A DNA stretch of 64,000 nt from Rhizobium sp. SL42. Lineage in GTDB: Bacteria > Pseudomonadota > Alphaproteobacteria > Rhizobiales > Rhizobiaceae. The notes below the pieces were generated by a model. That model saw only the letters and a list, made by a program, of their open reading frames with translations. It did not search any database and had not been told where the DNA came from. The DNA lies in NCBI RefSeq assembly GCF_021729845.1, contig NZ_CP063397.1, positions 3,362,001 through 3,426,000 on the forward strand. Reading direction: 5' to 3'. Position 1 is the stretch's first letter; each line of letters begins with the position of its first letter. Below are positions 26,530-35,053 of this stretch, piece after piece. The position numbers were made by a program, and so were the translations under genes.

Positions 26530-28797
26530 TTAGAACTTTTGCGTCAACGAGATTTTGAAGGTCCGGCCGGGTTCGGAGTAATACTCGATAGGCTGGTTGG
26601 TATTGCCGGTACCCGGTACCGTTGTCGGGTTGAAGTCCTTCATGCTGACCGCATTGTAATAGGTCTTGTCGAGCAGATTGTAGATGCCAGCCTGAATGCG
26701 CAGGCCCTTAGTCTGCTCAGGCTCCCACCATGCCGTCAGATCGACAACACCATAACCCGGTGCGTCAAACGTCGTCGCGACGCCGTCGTCACGCATGCCG
26801 GCCGCAGCGATAAGGCTGAGATCCGTACCCCATGTCTGCTGCTCGAAACCGAAGCCGACCACGCCTTTGAACGGGGCCACAGAGCGAAGATACTTGTCGG
26901 CGTCCTTGTCCTTGCCGTAGGCATAGGCACCGCCCGCATGCACGAAGAGGCCGTTGTCGAAGTCCTTGCGCAGGCTGAACTCGAAGCCGGAAATATCCAC
27001 ATGCTTCAGGTTGTTGTACTGCGTCAGCATGCCATAAGTCGGGTCACCAAACGTTGTCGTCTGCTCGATGAAGTTCTTGTAGCGGCTGTGATAGGCCGCG
27101 AAACGAGCGACAAAGTCGGTAAACTCGACCTTGCTGCCGATTTCGAAGGAGTTCGATGTTTCCGCCTCAAGCTCCGGATTGCCGACCACGGCATATCCGG
27201 TGTTGACGAAGTCGAGATAGAGTTCGTTGACCGTCGGCGCGCGATAAGCCATCGACCACTGCGAATAGACCTGTACTTCATCGGTCAGATCGTAGCTGGC
27301 CAGCAGCTTCGGGCTGAGCCGGCTGCCATCGCTGCTTTCGGGAAGGCCAGCCTTCAGATAACCATTGTTGATAGCATAGGCGTCCGTCAGCTTGGGCTCG
27401 TAGTCGTACCAATCAAAGCGAATGCCCGGCGTCAGCGAGAAGGCACTGTTTTCCATCGAGATCTTGTCGTCGATATAGATACCGAACTTCTTGCCGTCGA
27501 TGTCTGGCATGTCCGACTGGTTGGACTTCAAGCTGGTGCAACCGGCTGTCACCGTCCCGAGCGTGCACGCGTCGATACCGGTCACGAACTGGCTCGTATC
27601 GAGCAGCGCGCCATCGGCTCCGATCGTCAATTCATGCGTAAGGTTGCCGGTATTGAACTCGCTGACCACGTTGCCGGTAAAGCCGATGGCGCTTTCCTGC
27701 AATTCGTTATCGCGCAGCCATGGCCCGGCAACAGCCCCAACACGACGTCCCGATGCACCGGCATTCTTGGTCGTTTCCTGCCAGTAGACGGACAGGCGCG
27801 CCGACTGAATGACCTCATCTTCCGCGGGATTGAGGAAGCTGTAGTCCAGTGACACCCGGTCGCGCGCCGTGTCGTCGAAGCCGTCATATTCGCCGACCGC
27901 CCAGACACGGCTTGAACCCGTGGTAGCACCCGTCAATGTTTTCAGTTCGGTATCGGAGTTGTAGCGATAGCGTTCCGCCGTCAGACCAACCGTATGGCCG
28001 CCCTCCAGATCCTGCCGCAATTTGAACAGCAGGTTGTTCTGGTTGAAATCCCCGGGATTTGCCTCGGTACGCGTTGCACCGATGCTATCCACCGTTCCCT
28101 GGTTCTGACGCTCCTGCCCTCGCCTGTAGGTGCCCTGGAAAAGCACGGACGTATTGTCGATGCGCTTTGCCACCGCTGCCGAACCGCCGAAGCTCATCTC
28201 CTCGCTGTCAAAGGTGGCTTTCGCCATCCCGCCCCAGTCCCTGCCCTCGCCGATCAGATCTTCCGGCTCCAGGGTGCGCAGGGCGATACCGCCGGCCAGC
28301 GCGCCGGAACCCAGACGGCTCGAGTCAGAACCGCGCAGCACATCAAGCGTCGAAATCGACGAGAAATCAAAGCTGTCGCTGCCGCCGGCAACATTCGTCG
28401 TGGTGGCTGGACCACCGCGTCGCGCATAATTGTCGAGATAAGGCAGAGGGATGCCATCGATCGTTGTCAGGACGCGTGGCCCACCCAGGCCGCGGATCGT
28501 GACGCCACCCTCGGACTTGACGAAATCAACACCCGGCTCAAGCGAACGTCCGAGATCCCTGAAGTTTTTGATCTGGTTCCGCCGCAGGTCTTCCGCGGTT
28601 CTCTGGCTGACCTGCGGGCTGTTGGAAATCACCGTCCCGTTCGCGACGCGCTTCCCTTTGACAACGATCGTGTTCAGTTGGGTCTCACCGTTTGCAGCGG
28701 TATTCGCAGCATCCTGAGAAAGAGCAGGATTGGAAATGGTGATCACCGCAAGTGCGGTACAGGTGAGCAATGTGGGTCGGAGGGACCGGAAACCCAT
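26530..28797 (-). CDS. hmuR: TonB-dependent haem/haemoglobin receptor
   Basis: Outer-membrane beta-barrel of 755 aa importing haem with TonB energy. Signal peptide (residues 1-28), TonB box-like NTIVVKGKR near 42, plug domain to about 190 (TIRGLGGPRVLTTIDGIPLP), then the barrel ending in aromatic F (KISLTQKF). The haem-receptor motifs appear as YRAPTVNELY and VGNPELEAETS, the counterparts of the FRAP and NPDL boxes; between them stands no obvious extra histidine. Similar to ShmR/HmuR of rhizobia. The promoter region has two TGA-N9-TCA operators, pointing to RirA iron control. Confidence 0.88.
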   Translation of the reverse strand: MGFRSLRPTLLTCTALAVITISNPALSQDAANTAANGETQLNTIVVKGKRVANGTVISNSPQVSQRTAEDLRRNQIKNFRDLGRSLEPGVDFVKSEGGVTIRGLGGPRVLTTIDGIPLPYLDNYARRGGPATTTNVAGGSDSFDFSSISTLDVLRGSDSSRLGSGALAGGIALRTLEPEDLIGEGRDWGGMAKATFDSEEMSFGGSAAVAKRIDNTSVLFQGTYRRGQERQNQGTVDSIGATRTEANPGDFNQNNLLFKLRQDLEGGHTVGLTAERYRYNSDTELKTLTGATTGSSRVWAVGEYDGFDDTARDRVSLDYSFLNPAEDEVIQSARLSVYWQETTKNAGASGRRVGAVAGPWLRDNELQESAIGFTGNVVSEFNTGNLTHELTIGADGALLDTSQFVTGIDACTLGTVTAGCTSLKSNQSDMPDIDGKKFGIYIDDKISMENSAFSLTPGIRFDWYDYEPKLTDAYAINNGYLKAGLPESSDGSRLSPKLLASYDLTDEVQVYSQWSMAYRAPTVNELYLDFVNTGYAVVGNPELEAETSNSFEIGSKVEFTDFVARFAAYHSRYKNFIEQTTTFGDPTYGMLTQYNNLKHVDISGFEFSLRKDFDNGLFVHAGGAYAYGKDKDADKYLRSVAPFKGVVGFGFEQQTWGTDLSLIAAAGMRDDGVATTFDAPGYGVVDLTAWWEPEQTKGLRIQAGIYNLLDKTYYNAVSMKDFNPTTVPGTGNTNQPIEYYSEPGRTFKISLTQKF

Positions 28798-28925
28798 GCG
28801 ATGTTCCTTTCAGCGGCCACGAAGGATCGTTCCCGCGCAGGTCATGGTGCGCGAGCTGGCCAAATGGGATTGCGTCAAAATTGCGGCGACCAGAACCGGT
28901 CGCCTCATTTACGCCGTATAAAACA

Positions 28926-28967
28926 TGATTGTTTATGTCAAGATATAATACATGATTCTTTTTATCA
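28926..28967 (-). promoter_or_regulatory. Two iron-responsive operators (RirA-type TGA-N9-TCA)
   Basis: TGA at 28926-28928 and TCA at 28938-28940 are nine bases apart; TGA at 28953-28955 and TCA at 28965-28967 likewise. The second copy lies inside a perfect inverted repeat AATACATGAT/ATCATGTATT (28948-28974 overall). The boxes are 27 bases apart and about 130-170 bases upstream of the haem receptor start. TGA-N9-TCA is the IRO consensus of the rhizobial iron regulator RirA. Confidence 0.75.
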
Positions 28968-29027
28968 TGTATTATGACCGTTGCGATATCGGCAGAAATA
29001 CCACAGTTTTTCAGGGGTGACGCAGCG

Positions 29028-30704
29028 TCAGAACAGACCTTCGATATAGCCTTGATCGTTCAGGAAAATCTTCTCCGACGACGGGACCCGCGGCAAACCT
29101 GGCATGGTCATGATCTCCCCCGTGATCGCCACGACAAAGCCTGCACCCGCCGACAGGCGAACCTCGCGGACATGCACCACATGGCCCTCCGGCGCCCCTC
29201 GCAAGGTCGGATCGGTCGAGAACGAATATTGCGTCTTCGCCATGCACACCGGCAGGTCCCCGTAGCCCTGCTCCTCCCAGCTTTTCAGCTGGTCGCGCAC
29301 CGCCTTGTCGCTGGTCACTTCGCCGGCATGGTAGATCTTCGAGGCCACGGTCTCGATCTTCTCCATCAGCGACAGCGCATCCGGGTAGAGCGGCTTGAAA
29401 TGCGAACCGCCGCTATCGGCCATTTCCGCCACCCGTCGGGCAAGCTCCTCGATGCCGGCCGAACCGTCAGCCCAATGGCGGCAGACGATCGCATCCGCCC
29501 CGAGATGGGAGACATAGTCCTTCACCGCCTCGATCTCGGCCTCCGTGTCCGAGACGAAGTGGTTGATGGCAACCACGACAGGTACACCGAACTTGCGCAC
29601 GTTTGCCACATGCCGCCCCAGATTGGCACAGCCACGAGTCACCGCCTGCACATTCTCCCGCCCGAGATCCTCCTTGGCGACGCCGCCGTTCATCTTCAGC
29701 GCGCGAACGGTCGCCACGATCACCGCTGCCGCCGGCTGCAGGCCTGCCTTGCGGCATTTGATGTCGAAGAATTTCTCCGCCCCGAGATCTGCCCCGAACC
29801 CGGCCTCGGTCACCACATAGTCGGCGAGCTTCAACGCTGTCTTCGTGGCGATCACCGAATTGCAGCCATGCGCGATATTGGCGAACGGACCGCCATGCAC
29901 GAAGGCCGGATTGTTCTCCAGCGTCTGAACAAGATTGGGCTGCATCGCCTCCTTGAGCAGAACCGTCATCGCACCATCGGCCTTGAGGTCGCGGGCAAAA
30001 ACCGGGCTCTTGTCACGGCGATACCCGATGATGATGTTGCCAAGCCGCTGTTCGAGGTCGTCGAGATCAGTCGCAAGACACAGAATGGCCATGACTTCGG
30101 ACGCCACGGTAATATCGAAGCCGGTCTCACGCGGATAGCCGTTTGCAGCGCCACCCAATGACGACACGATCTGGCGCAGCGCCCGGTCGTTCATGTCCAT
30201 CACCCGCCGCCAGGTAATGCGCCGGGTATCGATGCCAAGCTCGTTGCCCCAGTAGATATGGTTGTCGATCAGGGCCGACAGCAGATTGTGGGCCGAGGTG
30301 ATGGCATGAAAATCGCCGGTGAAATGCAGATTGATCTCTTCCATCGGCACGACCTGGGCATAACCGCCGCCGGCCGCCCCGCCCTTGACACCGAAACACG
30401 GCCCGAGCGAAGCCTCGCGAATACAGGTGATCGCCCGCTTGCCGATCCGGTTCAGCCCGTCGCCGAGCCCGACCGTCGTCGTCGTCTTGCCCTCGCCTGC
30501 CGGCGTCGGATTGATCGCCGTAACCAGGATCAGCTTGCCGTCCGGCCGTCCGGCCAGCCCGTCGATGAACGATGCCGAGACCTTTGCCTTGTCGTGGCCA
30601 TAGGGGATGAGGTCATCCGGCGAAATGCCGATCTTGGAGCCGATGGCCTGGATGGGAAGCTTTTTCGCCGCACGGGCAATTTCGATATCGGACAAGATCG
30701 TCAA
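29028..30704 (-). CDS. fhs: Formate-tetrahydrofolate ligase
   Basis: ATP-dependent synthesis of 10-formyl-THF from formate and THF, 558 aa, full length. P-loop-like [20 protein letters not shown] at about residue 67 and the strongly conserved [20 protein letters not shown] at about 108 identify it; [13 protein letters not shown] follows near 300. The start is a TTG at 30704 with GAGGAG eight bases upstream, and no in-frame ATG is near, so TTG initiation is likely. It supplies one-carbon units and would complement THF-dependent demethylation by the FAD/GcvT enzyme in this window. Confidence 0.95.
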   Translation of the reverse strand: MTILSDIEIARAAKKLPIQAIGSKIGISPDDLIPYGHDKAKVSASFIDGLAGRPDGKLILVTAINPTPAGEGKTTTTVGLGDGLNRIGKRAITCIREASLGPCFGVKGGAAGGGYAQVVPMEEINLHFTGDFHAITSAHNLLSALIDNHIYWGNELGIDTRRITWRRVMDMNDRALRQIVSSLGGAANGYPRETGFDITVASEVMAILCLATDLDDLEQRLGNIIIGYRRDKSPVFARDLKADGAMTVLLKEAMQPNLVQTLENNPAFVHGGPFANIAHGCNSVIATKTALKLADYVVTEAGFGADLGAEKFFDIKCRKAGLQPAAAVIVATVRALKMNGGVAKEDLGRENVQAVTRGCANLGRHVANVRKFGVPVVVAINHFVSDTEAEIEAVKDYVSHLGADAIVCRHWADGSAGIEELARRVAEMADSGGSHFKPLYPDALSLMEKIETVASKIYHAGEVTSDKAVRDQLKSWEEQGYGDLPVCMAKTQYSFSTDPTLRGAPEGHVVHVREVRLSAGAGFVVAITGEIMTMPGLPRVPSSEKIFLNDQGYIEGLF

Positions 30705-30948
30705 GTTTCTGTCTCCTCACATCTGTTTTGCGGCCGAAGATCGGCCTGCCGGGCAATGGTTGCAAGCCCGCAGACCTGACTATTTTGGCGCGGCCTCGCC
30801 ACAGCCCGCGGCGCCACGATCCGCAAGCCCAGCTTCGTATTGCCACCAAGGTCCCGGCTGCCTGAATGCCCTGTTTAAACAATCACTCTTGTCCGGCAAG
30901 CTTTGCTTCGGCTAAGTCAGGAGAAATCCGAAGCTTGTCGAGGTCGCA

Positions 30949-31467
30949 ATGAAATCGCTGGAACTGGTCGTCGAAAAAATCATTCTCTCGAGCCGTTGGA
31001 TCCTGGTCGTGTTCTATCTCGGCCTGGTTGCGGCGCTTGCGGTCTATGCGCTGTCATTCGGCTACAAGTTTCTCAAGATCGCCAGCAACGTGTTTGCCTA
31101 CGAAGAGTTTGAGATGATCCTCGCGATGCTCAGCCTGATTGATGCGGCCCTGGTTGCGAGCCTGATCGTCATGGTGATGATTTCCGGCTACGAGAACTTC
31201 GTCAGCCGGTTCGACAATGCTGGTGACGAGGTCTCTTTTCTCGGCAAGCTCGATGCCGGCAGCCTGAAGATCAAGGTCGCGTCCTCGATCGTCGCGATCT
31301 CTTCCATCCACCTGCTGCAGATCTTCCTGAATGCGACCAAATACACCGACGGCCAGTTGATGTGGTTCACCCTGATCCACCTCGCCTTCGTCGTGTCGGC
31401 CGTAATGCTGGGTTATCTCGAAGTGTTGATGAACAAGAAGAAGGGCGACTATCCCGACAAGGATTGA
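30949..31467 (+). CDS. UPF0114 (YqhA) family membrane protein
   Basis: 172-aa inner-membrane protein with four predicted transmembrane segments (about 18-40, 58-80, 110-130, 138-158). The family segment EMILAMLSLIDAALVASLIV and SGYENFVSR between TM2 and TM3 is diagnostic of UPF0114/YqhA. Function unknown. The ATG follows GAGGTCGCA. Upstream is a 240-base gap after divergent fhs. Confidence 0.88.
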   Translation: MKSLELVVEKIILSSRWILVVFYLGLVAALAVYALSFGYKFLKIASNVFAYEEFEMILAMLSLIDAALVASLIVMVMISGYENFVSRFDNAGDEVSFLGKLDAGSLKIKVASSIVAISSIHLLQIFLNATKYTDGQLMWFTLIHLAFVVSAVMLGYLEVLMNKKKGDYPDKD

Positions 31468-31858
31468 TCGCCGCTCAATAACATATCCGAGCGACACGCC
31501 CCCCCCATAGCCTTCAAAGACCATCCTGCCTCTACAATGCAGGCCCCGCCACGCGACCGGGTTCCGAGGCGGAGCTCGTGGTTTCGCAGGCGACGCGCAG
31601 CGCTGTGCTCAAGCGATTCTGCCACGGCCCGGCAGACGGCTGGATCATACCAATGCCATGATGGAGGACATGCAGCCACAGGACGGCTTTGACCGTGTAA
31701 AACCTAGGGAAACAGAGTTCCGCCAATTCAAGTGGCAGCGGTGAGAAATTAGTCATATTAATACCAATACCCCTCCAAAAAGTGCTAGCTTTTCGGCGCG
31801 ACTGATATATTTGTGAGATAACTTACAAACAGATATCAACTTTCGAAAATATCAAAAA
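31468..31858. other. 391-base gap upstream of the LuxR-type gene
   Basis: No supported gene. Small minus-strand frames (31532-31756; 31449-31679) have no ribosome site or recognisable product. The last 90 bases before the regulator are AT-rich, with a short palindrome AAAAAGTGCTAGCTTTT near 31778-31794. I see no lux or tra box. Confidence 0.4.
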
Positions 31859-32575
31859 ATGCTGCCAGAACGACAGATGCTCTTGGGCGACGAAATCGGG
31901 AGCTGTCAAAGCCGCGCCGAGCTCATGCAGCGTTGGCTCCGGGTGGCAAACGAATATGACCTGGACCATGTGACGGTCACCAATGCGCCAACCTTCCAGG
32001 ACAAGCTGTTCGGCAATCTGGTCCACGAAAGCACCATCCCGTCCGACTTTGTTCGCGAATTCGATCGCAAAGGCTTCCTCAAGTTTTGCCCGCTGACATC
32101 ACATGTCTCGCGAACCATCATGCACAAGACCTGGACGATCGGATCGGACGGCAAGTCGCCGGATTTCGACTGTCCGCCGGAAATGTGCGAGCTTATGTAT
32201 CGCTATGGCCTGCTGATGGGCGTCATGTTCCAGACCTCGTCGATTGATGGCAGCCGCCAGATGGTTCGCTATGACGGCCGCCGGGGACCACTCACCCAGC
32301 CGGAACTGAACGAGCTGTCGATGATCAGCATTCAGGCCTTCGATGTCTTCGACCGCCTGCGTCGCACTGCCAGCACGACCAATGTCCTGTCCGCACGCGA
32401 ACTGGAAGTTGTACGCTGGACGGCCCAGGGCAAGACCTCGCTGGAGATCGGCCAGATCCTGTCGCTCTCGGATCATACGGTTAACGCCTATATGACCAAT
32501 GCGATCCGCAAGCTTGATTGCGTCAACCGCACCCAGCTGGTCGCCAAGGCAATCCGGATGAAGATCATCAGCTGA
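31859..32575 (+). CDS. LuxR-family regulator, probable solo
   Basis: 238 aa: an autoinducer-binding-like N-terminal domain (about 15-165) and a C-terminal LuxR helix-turn-helix (about 172-235; LSARELEVVRWTAQGKTSLE, then DHTVNAYMTNAIRKL). In AHL receptors the pocket has conserved W, Y, D, P and W; here the corresponding stretch (DFVREFDRKGFLKFCPLTSH) lacks W and the Asp of the DP pair, so it may bind another ligand or none. No luxI-type synthase adjoins it. No Shine-Dalgarno is visible at the ATG at 31859; an ATG at 31877 is an alternative. Confidence 0.85.
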   Translation: MLPERQMLLGDEIGSCQSRAELMQRWLRVANEYDLDHVTVTNAPTFQDKLFGNLVHESTIPSDFVREFDRKGFLKFCPLTSHVSRTIMHKTWTIGSDGKSPDFDCPPEMCELMYRYGLLMGVMFQTSSIDGSRQMVRYDGRRGPLTQPELNELSMISIQAFDVFDRLRRTASTTNVLSARELEVVRWTAQGKTSLEIGQILSLSDHTVNAYMTNAIRKLDCVNRTQLVAKAIRMKIIS

Positions 32576-32601
32576 GCGGTCTCGCAGATCGACGGAAACG
32601 C

Positions 32602-32630
32602 AAAAGGCCCGGCATCGAACCGGGCCTTTT
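32602..32630. terminator. Bidirectional terminator
   Basis: AAAAGGCCCGG-CATCGAA-CCGGGCCTTTT, an 11-bp perfect stem with A and T runs on both flanks, between the convergent LuxR gene and the DUF2333-like gene. Confidence 0.92.
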
Positions 32631-32652
32631 CTATTGGCGATCGATCGCCGGG

Positions 32653-33762
32653 TCAGCGATCGAGAATGGCGCGGATCTCGACCATGTTGGAACGGACCCG
32701 AAGAATGTAGAAGCCCATCGTGGCCAGGTGGGTCGGCATGATCCAGCCATCCTCGCGGCCATTGGAAATGATCGCCGGCTGGATCCTGAGCGAAGCCTGC
32801 AACTGGCGCTCCATCTCGGCCCAAACAGTTCCCAGATTGCGCTCGCGAATCACATTGCCGAAATCGGCGCGTGCCGCCTGTAAAAGCGCATTTTGGGCAT
32901 AGAGCTGGCCAAAGGCGAACCAGAAACGGTCGTCGGCGCGCGTGTCGAACCAGCCCGCATTGAACTCTTCCGAGCGGCGGCGCAGGATATCGGACGTATT
33001 GCCGAGGTCGCTCGCCATGCCGTCGAGCAGCTGCAGCAGATTGTCGGCGCGGGCATCAAACACCGCTTCGCAATTCTCCAGCGACGCATTGAACCGGCGG
33101 AAGCTCTGGACCGCGGCGCGATAATAGCTCGGCGTCGGCGTCTTGAAGCCAAACGGATCGGTACCGAAATACCAGGTGCTCTCGTCGAACTGGATATTGC
33201 CGCGTGCATCCTGCAGATCGCTGTTTATGCCCGACGTGCCGCGAACGCGACCAAGATTGTCGGCAAGCTGGATGGCAGTGCGTCGGACCACCTGGTTGAC
33301 GCCGCGCTGGAACGACGCCTTGTTGTCGAAGAACGGCGTATTGTCCCAGTCGACTCCGAAGAAACCGGTCTTGTAGAGCAGCGTCGAGGAAATCCAGACA
33401 TTCTGGTTGACGTTCATGTCGGTCAGATCGGCAGCGATCGTCACCAGCGACGAATTCTGGCAACGGTTCGGCTGGTCGGGCAGCGCCACACCTGCCGCCA
33501 CGGTGCGCTCTTCGAGCTTGTAGGCCTGCACGAAGCCGGGGTCGAAGCCATACCAGACCTGGGTGCGCCAGACCAAAAGCCCGTAGAAGACGATCAGCAG
33601 AAGAAGAACAAGTAGGACCGGCCCGCGGATCAGCCAGCTGCGTCGCTGATACCAGCCATGCGCCGCCAGGAATGGCCACAGCAATCCGGCGATCGCAATG
33701 CCGATTCCGCGACCGATGGCGGCGAAGACGCGCTGGAAGAACGCGATGATCGGATCAAGCAT
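32653..33762 (-). CDS. DUF2333-like membrane-anchored protein, last gene of five-gene operon
   Basis: 369 aa. N-terminal amphipathic segment (MLDPIIAFFQRVFAAIGRGI), a hydrophobic stretch near 20-33, and one strong transmembrane helix (about 46-66, LLVLLLLIVFYGLLVW). A large soluble part follows, probably periplasmic, with PNRCQNSSLVTIAADL and FDESTWYFGTDPFG. I recall this as the DUF2333 family, of unknown function. Its ATG lies inside the end of the preceding gene (8-base overlap), so translation is coupled. A membrane anchor would place the operon's AAA+ machinery at the inner membrane. Confidence 0.78.
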   Translation of the reverse strand: MLDPIIAFFQRVFAAIGRGIGIAIAGLLWPFLAAHGWYQRRSWLIRGPVLLVLLLLIVFYGLLVWRTQVWYGFDPGFVQAYKLEERTVAAGVALPDQPNRCQNSSLVTIAADLTDMNVNQNVWISSTLLYKTGFFGVDWDNTPFFDNKASFQRGVNQVVRRTAIQLADNLGRVRGTSGINSDLQDARGNIQFDESTWYFGTDPFGFKTPTPSYYRAAVQSFRRFNASLENCEAVFDARADNLLQLLDGMASDLGNTSDILRRRSEEFNAGWFDTRADDRFWFAFGQLYAQNALLQAARADFGNVIRERNLGTVWAEMERQLQASLRIQPAIISNGREDGWIMPTHLATMGFYILRVRSNMVEIRAILDR

Positions 33763-35053
33763 TGTTGTCGTCTCCTATGCCATACAGGCGTTTGCGAAAG
33801 GCGGCCTTGTCCCGCAGATAGGTCTCGGTCAGCCGTGATACAACGTATTCACGCAAGCCATCGGAAAAACCGTCATAGGCCTGATAGAAACCCTGCTTGT
33901 CGAAGATGAAGCGCGAGACGAAATCGGCGGGCGTCAGCCGGGAAATCAGCCGGTTTGTCAGCCATTGGTCCGGATGGGCGGGATCGGCGCGCACCAGCCA
34001 GAGCCGATGCTCGGGGGCCACATCGGCGATGCGCAGACTGCCGCTCCTTACAAGGGTTCTAAGGGCCTCCTGCAAGAAGGGATAGACCCCGTCTTCGGCA
34101 ACGGCCCGGGCATTGCGATGCAGGAAAGTCTGCAGCCACACGGGATCGATACGGGAAAGATCCGGGACCGGCGACTGTCCAGCCGCCACCGAAAGCACCG
34201 CCATCTCTGCCCTGTGTGCCAGGAGCCCGGATGCCTCCACCCAGCTTGCCCGGGGCAATTCGATCCGTCCGGTCTTGGCCAGAAAATCGAAGATCTGCGC
34301 CTTGTCGGTGATCGGGATATAGCTCACCTGCCATGGCCGGGAGCGGCGAAACCCAGGCGCCGACGGATCGCAGATCACTGTGGTGATCTTGTCATCCACA
34401 AATACGAAGACCCCGCCGAAATGATTGGCCCAGAAGGCATCGTGGCGGAAAATCACCTTGTCCGGCACCAGCACGTTCTGCCGGATGTCGCCGGTCTGCT
34501 TGGCTAGGTCCACCATACGATTGAGCAACGAGTCATCACGCCAGGCATCGTTGCTCGTGGTCAACTGGTCACACAGCTGGCGCAATTCGCCCGCCTTGCC
34601 GAGCAGATCCTCGGCCGACATCACCCGAAAACGCACTTCGTTGATCGACAGCAGATCTTCGAGCGTGCGCACTTCCGTAACGCTATCTTCGATCTCCCCA
34701 TAGATCGCATCGCGGATCGTCACCGCATTGATCGCCTTGGCGTTGGCCGCATAGAATTCATGCATCAGGCCGGCGGTATTGGAAAAACTGGTATGCACCA
34801 CCGGCAGGCTGTCCTGCTCCGGCGTCATGATGATGAACCGCCGATTGACCTTGCCCGGATCGAGATAGTCGGGATCATTGAGTTCGGCTGCGACCTGCGG
34901 CGAAAACCCGGTGATGTCGATATCGAACTCGATCAGCTTGGTCTCAGGCAGCCCGAAGCCGGACAGCGCCTTGTTATAGCGCGCGATCAGGTGCGGCTCG
35001 GCGATCGGCAGCAGCCGACCATAGATCAGTTCGGCTTCAAGCAGACGGTTCAT
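33755..35053 (-). CDS. Conserved protein of the AAA+ operon (DUF6638-like)
   Basis: 432 aa, soluble, no signal peptide, no motif I can assign to an enzyme. Segments such as FRHDAFWANHFGGVFVFVDD and RRFIIMTPEQDSLPVVHTS look structured and conserved rather than random. I think it matches DUF6638, with low certainty. The ATG at 35053 overlaps the AAA+ gene stop in ATGA, and GGGAGTTGGGATGC precedes it. Tight coupling suggests a stoichiometric partner of the ATPase. Confidence 0.7.
   Translation of the reverse strand: MNRLLEAELIYGRLLPIAEPHLIARYNKALSGFGLPETKLIEFDIDITGFSPQVAAELNDPDYLDPGKVNRRFIIMTPEQDSLPVVHTSFSNTAGLMHEFYAANAKAINAVTIRDAIYGEIEDSVTEVRTLEDLLSINEVRFRVMSAEDLLGKAGELRQLCDQLTTSNDAWRDDSLLNRMVDLAKQTGDIRQNVLVPDKVIFRHDAFWANHFGGVFVFVDDKITTVICDPSAPGFRRSRPWQVSYIPITDKAQIFDFLAKTGRIELPRASWVEASGLLAHRAEMAVLSVAAGQSPVPDLSRIDPVWLQTFLHRNARAVAEDGVYPFLQEALRTLVRSGSLRIADVAPEHRLWLVRADPAHPDQWLTNRLISRLTPADFVSRFIFDKQGFYQAYDGFSDGLREYVVSRLTETYLRDKAAFRKRLYGIGDDNNA

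Noticed and set aside
28974..30161. Plus-strand open frame of 395 codons
   Set aside because: Antisense to fhs; no ribosome site; starts inside the iron-box region.
31532..31756. Possible transposase remnant on the minus strand
   Set aside because: No DDE motif, terminal repeats or recognisable match; too short to support.
31778..31794. lux-box-like palindrome before the LuxR gene
   Set aside because: AAAAAGTGCTAGCTTTT is too short and lacks the conserved lux/tra box pattern.
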